DNA of 64,000 nt from Helcococcus massiliensis (GTDB taxonomy: Bacteria > Bacillota > Clostridia > Tissierellales > Peptoniphilaceae). Position numbers and translations under genes: made by a program. Shown here in pieces: positions 24,450 through 33,794 of this stretch. Below the pieces are notes generated by a model. It was not told where the DNA came from. It worked only from the letters and a program-made list of their open reading frames with translations, and made no database searches. Within the stretch, counting starts at the first letter, position 1. Every line of letters starts with the position of its first letter. The stretch is from assembly GCF_900258485.1 (NCBI RefSeq), contig NZ_OGVE01000001.1:186001-250000 (forward strand), written 5' to 3'.

Positions 24450-26142
24450 TGTGGTCCTTTAAGGTTTTTCTAATTTGACTTACATCATCCATTGCTAATA
24501 TTTCTTCTGCAAATTTTTCTGCTTCTGCAAGATTAGAATTATTGATAATAGCCTTTACTTGACCAACCTTTGATCCTACAACTGAAAATTCATCTAAGCC
24601 TAGGCCTAGTAAAATATATGTTGCCATTGTATCAGATGACATTGAACCACACATACCTGTCCATTTATCATGTCTATGTGAAGCGTCAATAACTTGTTTT
24701 ATAGCTCTTAATACTGCAGGATTGAAGTAATCATATAAGTGTGAGATCTTATCGTTTCCTCTATCTACTGCTAGTATATATTGGGTTAAGTCATTTGTAC
24801 CAATACTGAAGAAATCAGCATATTTAATTAATTCATCTGCAACAAATACTGAAGCTGGTGTTTCAACCATGATACCTACTTCGATATCTTCGTCAAATTC
24901 TATACCTTCTTTTCTTAATTCTTCTTTATATTCTTCTAAATGAGCTAATACAGTTTTAATTTCATTAACTGATATGATCATTGGTAAAAGAATTTTAACA
25001 TTTCCAAAGGCTGAAGCTCTAAGTATAGCTCTTAGTTGTGTTCTTAAAATATCTGTTCTATCAAATTGAACTCTTAAAGCTCTCCATCCTAAGAATGGAT
25101 TTTCTTCTTTTGGAAACTCGAAGTAGTCTAAGCCCTTATCACCACCTATATCTAATGTTCTAATAATTAATGGTTTTTCACCCAATAATTCAGCAGCTTC
25201 TTTGTATACTGCAAATTGTTTTTCTTCTGATGGGAAGTCATTTGAATCCATATATAGGAATTCTGTTCTAAATAGACCTACACCTTCTGCTCCTTCTTCA
25301 ATAGCATCTTTTAGGTCACTGATACCACCGATATTTGAAACAACTTCTAAAGCTTTTCCATCTTTTGTTTTTGCTTCTTGGAATTTATATTTTTCAGCTA
25401 ATTCTTTGTCAGCCTTGATAGTTTCAAATTTTTCTTGGTATTCTTTAACTGTATCTTCGTCTGGATCAGTAATGATTACACCTTCTAAAGCATCTAAGAT
25501 AATAAAGTCTCCACTTTTAACCTTACTTGTTATATCATTCATACCAACTACTGCAGGTATACCTAAAGTTTGGGCTATGATTGATGAATGTGATGTTTTA
25601 CCACCTAAATTCATAGCCAATCCTAATACATGATCCTTATCCATTGTTGATGTATCTGTCGGTGTAAGTTCTTCAGCAACTATGATGTAATCATCATCTA
25701 ATGTAGAAAGAGTTTTTGGTTGTACATTTTTTAACTTGTACATAATATTTTCACCGATATCTCTGTAGTCTGCAGCTCTTTCACTTAGGTATTCATCGTC
25801 CATCATTTCAAAAACAATAGCCATTTCATTGATAGCACTATCTAAGGCTAATTCAGCATTGTTTAAGTCATTAGAAATCTTTCCTGTAACCATTTCTAAT
25901 AAGGCAGGGTCTGTAACTAGCTCAATATGAGCATCTCTAACGCCAGCTTCAGCATCACTTGTAACTACCCTATTTTCTAAGTCTAACTTATAAGCTTCTA
26001 TGGCTTCAGTTACTGATTTGATTTCAGCATCTACTTGATTTGCTTGTATACTTTCTTGGTTAATAATAAGCTCGGTTTTCTCAAATAAATAAACCTTGCC
26101 CATTGCAACTCCATCTGAAGCAGCAATTCCTTTAAATCTCAT
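24427..26142 (-). CDS. ptsI: PTS Enzyme I (phosphoenolpyruvate-protein phosphotransferase)
   Basis: First enzyme of the phosphotransferase system; transfers phosphate from phosphoenolpyruvate to HPr. The 571-residue protein opens MRFKGIAASDGVAMGKVYL, has the active-site His in GGKTSHSSIIAQTLGIPAV near 187, and the C-terminal PEP-binding barrel with VGLFRTEFLYMD near 290, GTNDLTQYILAVDRGN near 450 and the active Cys region GMCGSMSSD near 500. It follows ptsH after a terminator hairpin and has its own AAAGGAGAG ribosome-binding site. Confidence 0.97.
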   Translation of the reverse strand: MRFKGIAASDGVAMGKVYLFEKTELIINQESIQANQVDAEIKSVTEAIEAYKLDLENRVVTSDAEAGVRDAHIELVTDPALLEMVTGKISNDLNNAELALDSAINEMAIVFEMMDDEYLSERAADYRDIGENIMYKLKNVQPKTLSTLDDDYIIVAEELTPTDTSTMDKDHVLGLAMNLGGKTSHSSIIAQTLGIPAVVGMNDITSKVKSGDFIILDALEGVIITDPDEDTVKEYQEKFETIKADKELAEKYKFQEAKTKDGKALEVVSNIGGISDLKDAIEEGAEGVGLFRTEFLYMDSNDFPSEEKQFAVYKEAAELLGEKPLIIRTLDIGGDKGLDYFEFPKEENPFLGWRALRVQFDRTDILRTQLRAILRASAFGNVKILLPMIISVNEIKTVLAHLEEYKEELRKEGIEFDEDIEVGIMVETPASVFVADELIKYADFFSIGTNDLTQYILAVDRGNDKISHLYDYFNPAVLRAIKQVIDASHRHDKWTGMCGSMSSDTMATYILLGLGLDEFSVVGSKVGQVKAIINNSNLAEAEKFAEEILAMDDVSQIRKTLKDHNDNFVTE

Positions 26143-26155
26143 AATACTCTCCTTT

Positions 26156-26181
26156 AAAAAAAGGGATACATAAGTATCCCT
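26156..26181 (-). terminator. Terminator between ptsH and ptsI
   Basis: Arms 26174-26181 and 26162-26169 form a perfect 8-bp stem (AGGGATAC type) with a 4-base loop, followed by seven T on the minus strand. It would make HPr mRNA more abundant than ptsI mRNA through partial read-through. Confidence 0.82.
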
Positions 26182-26192
26182 CTTTTGTTTTA

Positions 26193-26453
26193 TTAGTCAG
26201 TTAAGTTTTGAATGAATTCAACTACTTTTTCTACATGTTCTTCTTCATTTTCACCAGTAACTTTAACTGTTACTTCTGTGTCTTTTGATATTCCAAGACT
26301 CATTACTGAGAAAATACTCTTTGCATTCGCTACTTTACCATCTTTGATTAATTCAACTTCACCAGGTATACCCTTTACGAATTGAACTAATGCTGCTGCT
26401 GGTCTTGCATGTAGACCTGTTTCGTTTAATACTGTAACTTTCTTTTCTGCCAT
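26193..26453 (-). CDS. ptsH: PTS phosphocarrier protein HPr
   Basis: Carries phosphate from Enzyme I to sugar permeases. The 86-residue protein has the phosphorylation site His15 in NETGLHARPAA and the regulatory Ser46 in AKSIFSVMSLG, as in Firmicutes HPr that is phosphorylated by HPr kinase and then binds CcpA. I start at ATG 26453 behind GGAGG. It lies 12 bases after a LacI/CcpA-type regulator gene. No HPr kinase gene is in the window. Confidence 0.97.
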   Translation of the reverse strand: MAEKKVTVLNETGLHARPAAALVQFVKGIPGEVELIKDGKVANAKSIFSVMSLGISKDTEVTVKVTGENEEEHVEKVVEFIQNLTD

Positions 26454-26465
26454 ATTATCCTCCAA

Positions 26466-27482
26466 TTATTTATTTTTTATTTTTTTTACTGTATCCCTAT
26501 CAACTATTTGATAGCCTAGGTTTACAGATTTATCAACATTTTCATCGCCGCCAATGATTTTTATTAGAAGTCTTACAGCGATAGCTCCTATATCATAATA
26601 AGGTAATCTTACTGTACTTAAGGCTGGCCTATATAAATGAGCTATTTCTGAATCTCCAAATCCTGTTATTGAGAATTTGTCAGGTACAGAAATATTGTTA
26701 TCATAACAATATTGTAAAGCACCTATTGCTAACCTATCAGTTTCAAACATTATTGCTGAAACTCCATTGCTTTCAAGCTTATTTATATTTTTTTCCATAA
26801 ATTTATAAGTTTGTTCAACTTCATTTTCATCAACAGTATAAACCCAATTATTGATTGACTTATCATCAACTCTTTCTAAGAATCCTGATTCCTTTTCTTG
26901 ACTAGCATGGAAGGCTCCTTTAACTTTTACATATGCTAAATTTTTATGATTATTAGTAATTAAATAATCTGTCAATTCATACATAGCCTTTATATAGTCA
27001 ACAGTAACTGTTTGGAAATCATTGTCACTATAGTAAGAGTCAAGTAAAATATATGGTATATTGTGGTCTCTTATCAGATATAATACTTCATTATTTATTT
27101 TTTCTGATATAACTACTATACCTTCAACTTGCTTAGAAGATAAAAATTCAACCGCATTTTTTTGAGTTTCAAAGTTACCGAAAGTTGAATAAAGTAAGAT
27201 GTCATACTTATATAACTTACTTATTTCATCTATCCCCCTAAGATATTGGGCCATATAGTTATACCCCATATCATCCAAAATAATACCTAAGGTATTAGAT
27301 TTTTTCATAACTAAGGATCTAGCCAATTCATTAGGTTTATATCCTAATTTTTCGATAGCTCTATTTACCGCTTCTGTTTTTTCAGGTGAAACTTTTCTGG
27401 TTCCATTTATAACTCTTGAAACTGTTGAAATAGATACTCCAGCAAGATTTTTTACGTCCTCCATAGTTGGTTTTCTAGACAT
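26466..27482 (-). CDS. LacI-family transcriptional regulator (CcpA-like by context)
   Basis: A 338-residue repressor: N-terminal LacI helix-turn-helix (TMEDVKNLAGVSISTVSRVINGTRKVSPEK), a hinge ending NELARSL, then a periplasmic-binding-like effector domain (TLGIILDDMG to the end). CcpA-type proteins bind Ser-phosphorylated HPr. Placement directly upstream of ptsH, with a 12-base gap, makes CcpA plausible, but the HPr-contact residues cannot be checked reliably by eye, and local sugar-responsive LacI regulators look alike. Confidence 0.85.
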   Translation of the reverse strand: MSRKPTMEDVKNLAGVSISTVSRVINGTRKVSPEKTEAVNRAIEKLGYKPNELARSLVMKKSNTLGIILDDMGYNYMAQYLRGIDEISKLYKYDILLYSTFGNFETQKNAVEFLSSKQVEGIVVISEKINNEVLYLIRDHNIPYILLDSYYSDNDFQTVTVDYIKAMYELTDYLITNNHKNLAYVKVKGAFHASQEKESGFLERVDDKSINNWVYTVDENEVEQTYKFMEKNINKLESNGVSAIMFETDRLAIGALQYCYDNNISVPDKFSITGFGDSEIAHLYRPALSTVRLPYYDIGAIAVRLLIKIIGGDENVDKSVNLGYQIVDRDTVKKIKNK

Positions 27483-27510
27483 AAAAACCTCCTTATTAAC
27501 CTTTTAATTA

Positions 27511-27539
27511 ATTTTAACATAAATAACCTTTTCATACAA
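27511..27539 (-). promoter_or_regulatory. Promoter of the LacI-type gene and ptsHI
   Basis: Minus strand: TTGTAT (27534-27539), 17-base spacer, TAAAAT (27511-27516). Two 9-base direct repeats of AAAAGGTTA (27497-27505 and 27524-27532 on the plus-strand map) flank the -10 box and could be regulator sites. Confidence 0.5.
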
Positions 27540-27561
27540 TAGACTTAATATTCAAATTGTA

Positions 27562-29619
27562 TTACTTGTTAGTTTCGCATTCTGGATTATTACATAAAAC
27601 AGCATCAGTATTTCTATTTTTTCTGTGCACCATTAGGTCCCCGCATTTTTCGCATATCTCGCCAGTTGGTTTATCCCATGAAGCCCAATCACATTTTGGA
27701 TAATTTGAACACCCGTAAAATACCTTACCTCTTTTGGATACCTTTTCTATAATATCTCCCCCATCTTTTGGACATTTAATTCCTAATGACTTAACAATGC
27801 TTCGAGTATATTTACATTCAGGGAAGTTTGAACATCCAATAAATTTACCATTTCTTCCCGATTTTTCTAATAATTGATTACCACATAAAGGACATTTTTC
27901 ATTAATAGCTTTATCTTTGATAGCGAATTCATCTTTATTAGCTTTTAAAGCATTATCTAAGTTAGGTTTGAACTTATCATAAAATTGGCTAATTAAAACC
28001 TTCCATTCAATCTCATCTTCTTCAATACTGTCAAGCTTATTTTCTAAATCAGCTGTAAACTTTTTATTAATAACTTCTTCAAAATATTCTTGTAAAAGAT
28101 CATTAACTTTAAAACCAACCTCTGTTGGTAATAAGGATTTTTGTTCAAAGTTTACATAATTTCTAGATAGCAAGGACCTAATAATTGATGAATAGGTAGA
28201 TGGTCTTCCTATACCATTTTTTTCTAACTCTTTTACTAAAGAAGCTTCTGTATATCTTGCTTTAGGCTTTGTAAAGTGTTGGTTCTTTTCTATCTTTTCA
28301 TGGCTAAATTTATCACCTATTTCCATATCTGGTAGTTCTATTGTCTGATCATTGATAGACCATACTTTTGTAAATCCATCAAAAACTATTATAGAACCAT
28401 TAGCCCTAAATATATGGTCGGCATTTTTTATATCATATCTTGTAGATAGGTATTCTGAAGCTTTCATTTGTGATTGAAGGGTTCTTTCCCAAATTAACCT
28501 ATATAATTTGAATTGATCTTTGGTCAAATATTTTTCTATGCTTTGAGGAGTCCTATTTATAGAAGATACTCTTACAGCTTCGTGAGCATCTTGGCTATTT
28601 GATTTTTTCTTACTATAAGACCTTCCTGGTGAAGCATATTTAGCACCAAAGTTTTCCTTTATATAGGCAAGTGATTCACCTATTATTGAGCTTGATAAAC
28701 GTGTTGAGTCTGTTCTCATATAGGTTATTAAACCTACAGATCCTCCACCAACATTTATACCTTCATATAATTGTTGGGCTACAGACATGGTTTTTGAAGT
28801 TGTAAAATATAATCTCTTAGCTGCTTCTTGTTGTAAGGTTGATGTTGTGAAAGGCTGATAAGGATTTCTCTTTCTTTTACTTACATTTTTGTCTATAACT
28901 TCATATTCTTTTTCTAATGATTTTATAATTGTATCAGCTTCTTTTTCATTGGATATTTTAACTTCTACTAGTTTATCTTTTGCATATTTTCCATAATAAG
29001 CAGCGGAAAAATCTTGTTTATCGACTTTAGCTTCCATGATTATAGACCAGTATTCTTCTGGAATGAAAGCTTTGATCTCATTTTCCCTATCTATAATTAA
29101 CTTCAAAGCAACTGACTGTACCCTACCAGCAGAAAGACCACTTTTAACTTTTTTCCACAGAATAGGAGATAATTCATATCCTACTATCCTATCTAAAACT
29201 CTTCTCGCCTGTTGGGCATCTACTAAATTTAAATCAATTTTTCTAGGATGTTTCATGGCATCTAGGACTGCTTCTTTAGTAATTTCATTGAATACAACCC
29301 TATTTTTATCTTCTAAACTTAAATCTAAAAGATATGCCAAATGCCAAGCTATTGCTTCCCCTTCCCTATCCGGGTCAGATGCTAAGAAAACATTATCTGC
29401 CTTGCTGGCTTCTTTTTTTATTTCATTTATTATTTTTGCCTTACCTCTTACATTTATATATTGAGGTTCAAAATTGTCTTCTATATCAACACCAAACTTA
29501 CTCTTAGGCAAATCTCTTAAATGCCCAATTGAAGCCATAACCTTGTAATTTCTACCTAGAAATTTACTTAAGGTTTTAGCCTTAGTTGGTGATTCAACTA
29601 TTACTAAATTCTTTGCCAT
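27562..29619 (-). CDS. topA: DNA topoisomerase I
   Basis: Type IA topoisomerase that relaxes negative supercoils. The 685-residue enzyme has the Toprim domain at the start (VIVESPTKAKTLSKFLG, with ASDPDREGEAIAWHL near 80), the active-site Tyr in GLITYMRTDSTRL near 300, and three C-terminal zinc-ribbon modules (CPLCGNQ, CPKDGGD and CEKCGDL). The second has Asp at a Cys position (CPKD), a common variation. A likely promoter (29652-29679) and the dprA terminator lie upstream. Confidence 0.97.
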   Translation of the reverse strand: MAKNLVIVESPTKAKTLSKFLGRNYKVMASIGHLRDLPKSKFGVDIEDNFEPQYINVRGKAKIINEIKKEASKADNVFLASDPDREGEAIAWHLAYLLDLSLEDKNRVVFNEITKEAVLDAMKHPRKIDLNLVDAQQARRVLDRIVGYELSPILWKKVKSGLSAGRVQSVALKLIIDRENEIKAFIPEEYWSIIMEAKVDKQDFSAAYYGKYAKDKLVEVKISNEKEADTIIKSLEKEYEVIDKNVSKRKRNPYQPFTTSTLQQEAAKRLYFTTSKTMSVAQQLYEGINVGGGSVGLITYMRTDSTRLSSSIIGESLAYIKENFGAKYASPGRSYSKKKSNSQDAHEAVRVSSINRTPQSIEKYLTKDQFKLYRLIWERTLQSQMKASEYLSTRYDIKNADHIFRANGSIIVFDGFTKVWSINDQTIELPDMEIGDKFSHEKIEKNQHFTKPKARYTEASLVKELEKNGIGRPSTYSSIIRSLLSRNYVNFEQKSLLPTEVGFKVNDLLQEYFEEVINKKFTADLENKLDSIEEDEIEWKVLISQFYDKFKPNLDNALKANKDEFAIKDKAINEKCPLCGNQLLEKSGRNGKFIGCSNFPECKYTRSIVKSLGIKCPKDGGDIIEKVSKRGKVFYGCSNYPKCDWASWDKPTGEICEKCGDLMVHRKNRNTDAVLCNNPECETNK

Positions 29620-29651
29620 AATTACCCCTTTTCATCCATAACTTAAAATTC

Positions 29652-29679
29652 ATAATATCATAAATCTGTTTATTTACAA
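29652..29679 (-). promoter_or_regulatory. Promoter of topA
   Basis: Minus strand: TTGTAA (29674-29679), 16-base spacer, TATTAT (29652-29657), just downstream of the dprA terminator. Confidence 0.5.
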
Positions 29680-29687
29680 ATATTTAA

Positions 29688-29737
29688 AAGCTAGATACTA
29701 ACTTTTATTATCTGGAATAATAATTAGCATCTAGCTT
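29688..29737 (-). terminator. dprA terminator overlapping its coding end
   Basis: Arms 29724-29737 and 29688-29701 form a 14-bp stem (one G-U pair), extended inside by TTATTAT/ATAATAA pairing. The 5' arm encodes the last residues of DprA (LDANYYSR), and the stop codon is inside the hairpin. TTTTAAATATTT follows. Confidence 0.75.
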
Positions 29738-30787
29738 ATTTATTAGCTTTTTATTTTCTAAATTAAATAATGATTGGTAAATTTCAGATATATTATAAGG
29801 TGTTAAATTTGATATATCATTTACACTCAAGATCTTGTATTCAAGTAAAGCATAAATTTCTTGGTCAATCTTTTTATCTAATTTAATTTGTTTCATTTCT
29901 TTTATCTTCCTTATTTCATTAATATAAGGAATTTCATTTACTATGTCTTCAGCATTTTGTATTAACTTCGCCCCATTTTTTATTAATTGGTTGGTTCCTT
30001 GTGAATTTAAGGCATTAATATTACCTGGTATGGCATAAACCATTCTATCTTGTTCTATGGCATACTTGGCTGTTATTAGGGACCCAGATTTTTCCTGGGC
30101 TTCTACAACTAAGGTTCCAAAGGCTAAAGCTGATATAATTCTATTTCTAAAAACAAAGTTTCTTTTAATAGGATTTGTATCCAAGGGGAATTCTGATATT
30201 AAGAGTTCATCATTCATTAGGTCATATAGGTCGTTATTTGACTTAGGATACCTTATTTCTAATGATGAAGCCAAAACCCCTATGGTAGGTATTTTATTGT
30301 CTATGGCAGCTAAATGAGCAAACCTATCAATACCCAAGGCCATACCAGAAACTATTTGCACATCATAATCAGAAAGTTCCTTAACTATTTTGTCAACTGC
30401 CCATTTACCATATTCTGAAGACTTTCTATTACCAACTATAGCCAAAATATTATCTAATCTTTTAGGAAACTTACCCTTATAATATATGATTGCTGGAGCA
30501 TCATATATATTTAATAGATTTTGAGGATAGTTTTTATCTACTATAGTTAGGTAATTTATTGATAGACTATAAAGCCTGTCATTTATATAGTCCGCATTGA
30601 AAGATTCAAGCATATCCTCTAAGATTTTTCTTTCTCTATCATTAAAGAACAGCAAGGCTTTTATCATATGCTTTTTTATATTTATCAGCTTATAAATATT
30701 TCCATCTGATACTAGGTTAATAATCTTCAAATTAGTGATTCTACATATATTTAAAAATAGTATTGCTTCTCTTAAGTTTCTTATCAT
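29708..30787 (-). CDS. dprA: DNA-processing protein DprA/Smf
   Basis: Protects incoming single-stranded DNA and loads RecA during transformation. The 359-residue protein has an N-terminal helical region, the Rossmann-like core with AIVGNRKSSEYGKW near 135, SGMALGIDRFAHLAA near 160, a conserved FPLDTNPIKRNFVFRNRIISAL-type segment near 205 and a C-terminal winged-helix-like end. It abuts yraN (no gap). Competence is not proven: DprA is widespread in non-competent species. Confidence 0.95.
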   Translation of the reverse strand: MIRNLREAILFLNICRITNLKIINLVSDGNIYKLINIKKHMIKALLFFNDRERKILEDMLESFNADYINDRLYSLSINYLTIVDKNYPQNLLNIYDAPAIIYYKGKFPKRLDNILAIVGNRKSSEYGKWAVDKIVKELSDYDVQIVSGMALGIDRFAHLAAIDNKIPTIGVLASSLEIRYPKSNNDLYDLMNDELLISEFPLDTNPIKRNFVFRNRIISALAFGTLVVEAQEKSGSLITAKYAIEQDRMVYAIPGNINALNSQGTNQLIKNGAKLIQNAEDIVNEIPYINEIRKIKEMKQIKLDKKIDQEIYALLEYKILSVNDISNLTPYNISEIYQSLFNLENKKLINKLDANYYSR

Positions 30788-31147
30788 TTAGACCTCGAAA
30801 GCATTTTCTATATGTATAATTTGCCTAGTATCCCAATAACATTCGATTATATCAAACCTTATATTGTAATTATAAAGACGATATTCCGATACTATTTCCT
30901 TGGTTAATTTAATTATCTTGTTTTGCTTTTGTAGATTAACTGCTTCTCTTGCTGGTATATCAGGATCAAATCTTCTTGTTTTTACTTCAACAACAACTAT
31001 TATATTATCAATAGCTGCGACAATATCTATTTCTGCATATGATTTATGATAATTACGTAGTAAAATCTCATATCCCAATGACATAAGATACCTACAAGCT
31101 ATTTCTTCTCCTAATTTACCCCTTATTAAGTTCTGATTTTTTTTCAT
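30788..31147 (-). CDS. YraN family protein (UPF0102, nuclease-like fold)
   Basis: A 119-residue protein with the YraN pattern GKLGEEIACRYLMSLGYEILLRNY, then AEIDIVAAIDNIIVVVEVKTRR, which has the E-D-ExK arrangement of restriction-endonuclease-like folds. Its activity is not established in the family. It starts inside the end of rnhB (32-base overlap) and runs directly into dprA, the usual order in Firmicutes. Confidence 0.93.
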   Translation of the reverse strand: MKKNQNLIRGKLGEEIACRYLMSLGYEILLRNYHKSYAEIDIVAAIDNIIVVVEVKTRRFDPDIPAREAVNLQKQNKIIKLTKEIVSEYRLYNYNIRFDIIECYWDTRQIIHIENAFEV

Positions 31148-31766
31148 AATACTTTTTCATAAAGCTTCTCCTATGGATTTCTGAAATGCCATATTCATCT
31201 ATGGCTAAATAGTGTTTTTTAGTTCCATAACCTTTATGATTTTCAAAGCCGTATCCAGGATAATCTTTGCTATATTGGATCATAATATCATCCCTATATA
31301 TTTTAGCTAAAATAGATGCACAAGCTATAGAATAGACCTGGTCATCTCCTGAAATAATAGATATTTGATCAATATCTGTATCTATTGTCTCAGCGTCTAT
31401 CATGGCTAGGTCAGCTTTTATAGGTCTTCCTTCTTTATCAGATAAATTTTCTAAAGCCTTTTTCATAGCTAAATGAGTTGCTTCTTTAATATTTATTTCA
31501 TCAATAATAGTGTGATCTACAATACCAAATCCGATTGCTAAAGAGTTTTCCTGAATTAACTTTGCTAACTCCCTCCTTTTTTTATCGGTTAATTTTTTGG
31601 AATCTTTGATTCCTTCTATTTTCTCATCACCCATTATTACTGCACAAGCTACAACTGGACCTGCTATAGGCCCCCTACCAACTTCATCTATGCCGCAAAC
31701 TCTCTCATATTCGCTAGCATATTTTTCTAAAATATCTACTTGGTCTCTTTTAAGTTTTAATATCAT
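31116..31766 (-). CDS. rnhB: Ribonuclease HII
   Basis: Cleaves RNA in RNA-DNA hybrids and misincorporated ribonucleotides. The 216-residue enzyme has the hallmark VCGIDEVGRGPIAGPVV near 24 (catalytic Asp and Glu), KDSKKLTDKKR-type loop near 57, and ASILAKIYRD near 152. It lies about 50 bases after rbgA and overlaps yraN. Confidence 0.97.
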   Translation of the reverse strand: MILKLKRDQVDILEKYASEYERVCGIDEVGRGPIAGPVVACAVIMGDEKIEGIKDSKKLTDKKRRELAKLIQENSLAIGFGIVDHTIIDEINIKEATHLAMKKALENLSDKEGRPIKADLAMIDAETIDTDIDQISIISGDDQVYSIACASILAKIYRDDIMIQYSKDYPGYGFENHKGYGTKKHYLAIDEYGISEIHRRSFMKKYYEKKSELNKG

Positions 31767-31817
31767 AGCAACTCCATTATATACTAATTACAAATTTAAA
31801 AACTGTCAGAATTATGA

Positions 31818-32696
31818 CTATTTCTTAATACTTTTATCTATCATCATTTCAATATCGTCAGCACTTTCTAACGTAATCCTACCCAGCCTTAACTTTCTAA
31901 AGTCATCGAGGATTATATTAGAAACTTTGAAATAGTCAATTTCTTGTCCTCTAAGCACAGAACCTGTTTTTATAGCTATTTGATCCATTATCTCTAAAGT
32001 TTCTTGACTAACATCTACCTTATACCTATTTTCTAAAGCAGCTGGATCAAGATCTTTTAATTTCTTTATAAATTCAAAAGTCAAATCTTCTATTTCTAAA
32101 ACTTCATCCTTAATAGAACCAGTAAAGGCTAAGTTTCTAGCATTGTCATACAAGTCTAACTTGGGCCATAAAACACCTGGTGTATCCAACAATAGAAGAT
32201 CACTATCAGTCTTTATCCACTGGTTGCTTTTTGTAACACCTGGTCTATTTCCAACCTTGGCTCCTTTTCTATTGGATAAATTATTTATAAATGTTGATTT
32301 ACCTACATTAGGAATACCTACAACCATCATTTTAATAGTCTTATTATCAATGTTTTTTTCAGACCTTCTATCAAACAGATCTTTCAATATATTTTTAGCT
32401 TCATTATATATTTTTTTTGTAGACCTGTCCTTTGTCGAGTTATATTCAACAACTTTAATACCTTTATCATTAAAATATTGAACCCATTTTTTAGTTTCTA
32501 GAGGATTTGCCATGTCGACTTTATTTAGTATAATCAGCCTGGCCTTATTATTTATTACATTATCTATCAAAGGATTTCTCGATGAAAAAGGAATCCTAGC
32601 ATCGACTATTTCTGCTACAATATCAACTAATTTTAATGACTCTTTAATTTTATCAATAGATTTTTTCATATGGCCAGGATACCAATTTATACGCAT
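31818..32696 (-). CDS. rbgA: Ribosome biogenesis GTPase RbgA (YlqF)
   Basis: Circularly permuted GTPase for late 50S assembly. The 292-residue protein begins with the family tag INWYPGHMKKS, then DARIPFSSRNP, NKVDM (G4 placed early), G1 GIPNVGKSTFINNL near 127, and G3 DTPGVLWP near 174, with the C-terminal RNA-binding domain after 210. It lies behind rplS and its terminator in the standard rplS-ylqF-rnhB order. Confidence 0.97.
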   Translation of the reverse strand: MRINWYPGHMKKSIDKIKESLKLVDIVAEIVDARIPFSSRNPLIDNVINNKARLIILNKVDMANPLETKKWVQYFNDKGIKVVEYNSTKDRSTKKIYNEAKNILKDLFDRRSEKNIDNKTIKMMVVGIPNVGKSTFINNLSNRKGAKVGNRPGVTKSNQWIKTDSDLLLLDTPGVLWPKLDLYDNARNLAFTGSIKDEVLEIEDLTFEFIKKLKDLDPAALENRYKVDVSQETLEIMDQIAIKTGSVLRGQEIDYFKVSNIILDDFRKLRLGRITLESADDIEMMIDKSIKK

Positions 32697-32713
32697 ATCT
32701 ACCTCCTATTGAA

Positions 32714-32744
32714 CAAAAAAAGGTCAGACTAAAGTCTGGCCTTT
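32714..32744 (-). terminator. Terminator after rplS
   Basis: Arms 32733-32744 and 32719-32730 pair over 12 positions with one mismatch and a 2-base loop, followed by seven T on the minus strand. It separates the ribosomal operon from rbgA. Confidence 0.85.
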
Positions 32745-32748
32745 AATT

Positions 32749-33096
32749 TTAGTAATCTGTTTTTTCTCTTAATTTAGCAGCCTTACCTACTCTACCTCTT
32801 AAGTAGAATAATCTAGCTCTTCTTGCTTTACCCCTTCTTATTACTTTAACATCTTCAACTCTTGGAGAATGTAATAAGAATGTTCTTTCAACACCTACAC
32901 CGTATGATAATCTTCTAACTGTGAATGTTTGTCTTACACCTTCACCTTGGATTTTAATAATTGTACCTTCAAATACTTGGATTCTTTCTCTTGAACCTTC
33001 TTTTATTCTGTAATCAACTTTTACTTGATCACCAACTGAAATTGCTGGTAATGAATCTTTCTTTTGTTCATTTTCAATTTGTCTTATGATTTCCAT
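32749..33096 (-). CDS. rplS: 50S ribosomal protein L19
   Basis: 115-residue ribosomal protein at the 30S-50S interface. The family pattern is clear: [22 protein letters not shown] near 23, [18 protein letters not shown] near 61, and the basic [22 protein letters not shown] near 87. It ends the ylxM-ffh-rpsP-khpA-rimM-trmD-rplS operon and has a terminator behind it. Confidence 0.98.
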   Translation of the reverse strand: MEIIRQIENEQKKDSLPAISVGDQVKVDYRIKEGSRERIQVFEGTIIKIQGEGVRQTFTVRRLSYGVGVERTFLLHSPRVEDVKVIRRGKARRARLFYLRGRVGKAAKLREKTDY

Positions 33097-33098
33097 AA

Positions 33099-33794
33099 TT
33101 ATTCCTTTCTTATACTCTGAATATATTTTTCATATAAATCAGGTCTTTTCTTTTTAGTGTTTTCAATACTACTATTTATTTGCCATTCTTCTATTAATTT
33201 GTGGTTGCCAGAAAACAAAACTTCTGGTACCTTATAGCCTAAATATTCTCTAGGTCTTGTAAAATGGTCATGTTGTAAAAGTATGTTATAGTGTGAATCT
33301 GTCTTATAGGAATCTTCATTTCCCAAAACATCGTCAACCAATCTAGTCACGGTATCTACTAAAACCATAGCTGGAATTTCTCCTCCAGTAAGCACATAGT
33401 CACCGATAGATATTTCTAAGTCTACAAAGTGATTTACTACTCTAGAGTCTATTCCCTCATAGTGGCCACATAGCAAGATCAAATGTTTATTATTAGATAA
33501 ATCTATAGCCACTTCTTGGTTTAATTGTTTCCCTTGTGGGCTTAAAAATATAACTAATGATTCATCAGTTTTACAGTGGTTTATTGCATCTACAAGAGGT
33601 TGCATGGTCATAAGCATGCCTGCAGATCCACCATAAACTTCATCATCAACTCTTTTATGTTTATCCTTTGAAAATTCTCTTATGTCTATAATATTTAATT
33701 CTAAAATATTTTTCTCTATAGCTTTTCCTATTACTCCATAAGAATATAAGAAGTCAAAAGACTTTGGAAAAAGAGTTAATATGTCTATTTTCAT
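33099..33794 (-). CDS. trmD: tRNA (guanine37-N1)-methyltransferase
   Basis: Methylates G37 of tRNAs to prevent frameshifting. The 231-residue SPOUT enzyme opens [14 protein letters not shown], has the knotted SAM site [13 protein letters not shown] near 110 and [21 protein letters not shown] near 131, and ends in a helical tRNA-binding domain. It overlaps rimM by one base and precedes rplS by two. Confidence 0.98.
   Translation of the reverse strand: MKIDILTLFPKSFDFLYSYGVIGKAIEKNILELNIIDIREFSKDKHKRVDDEVYGGSAGMLMTMQPLVDAINHCKTDESLVIFLSPQGKQLNQEVAIDLSNNKHLILLCGHYEGIDSRVVNHFVDLEISIGDYVLTGGEIPAMVLVDTVTRLVDDVLGNEDSYKTDSHYNILLQHDHFTRPREYLGYKVPEVLFSGNHKLIEEWQINSSIENTKKKRPDLYEKYIQSIRKE

Noticed and set aside
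25202-25633. Plus-strand open frame opposite ptsI
   Set aside because: Antisense shadow of a conserved enzyme; composition follows the opposite strand.
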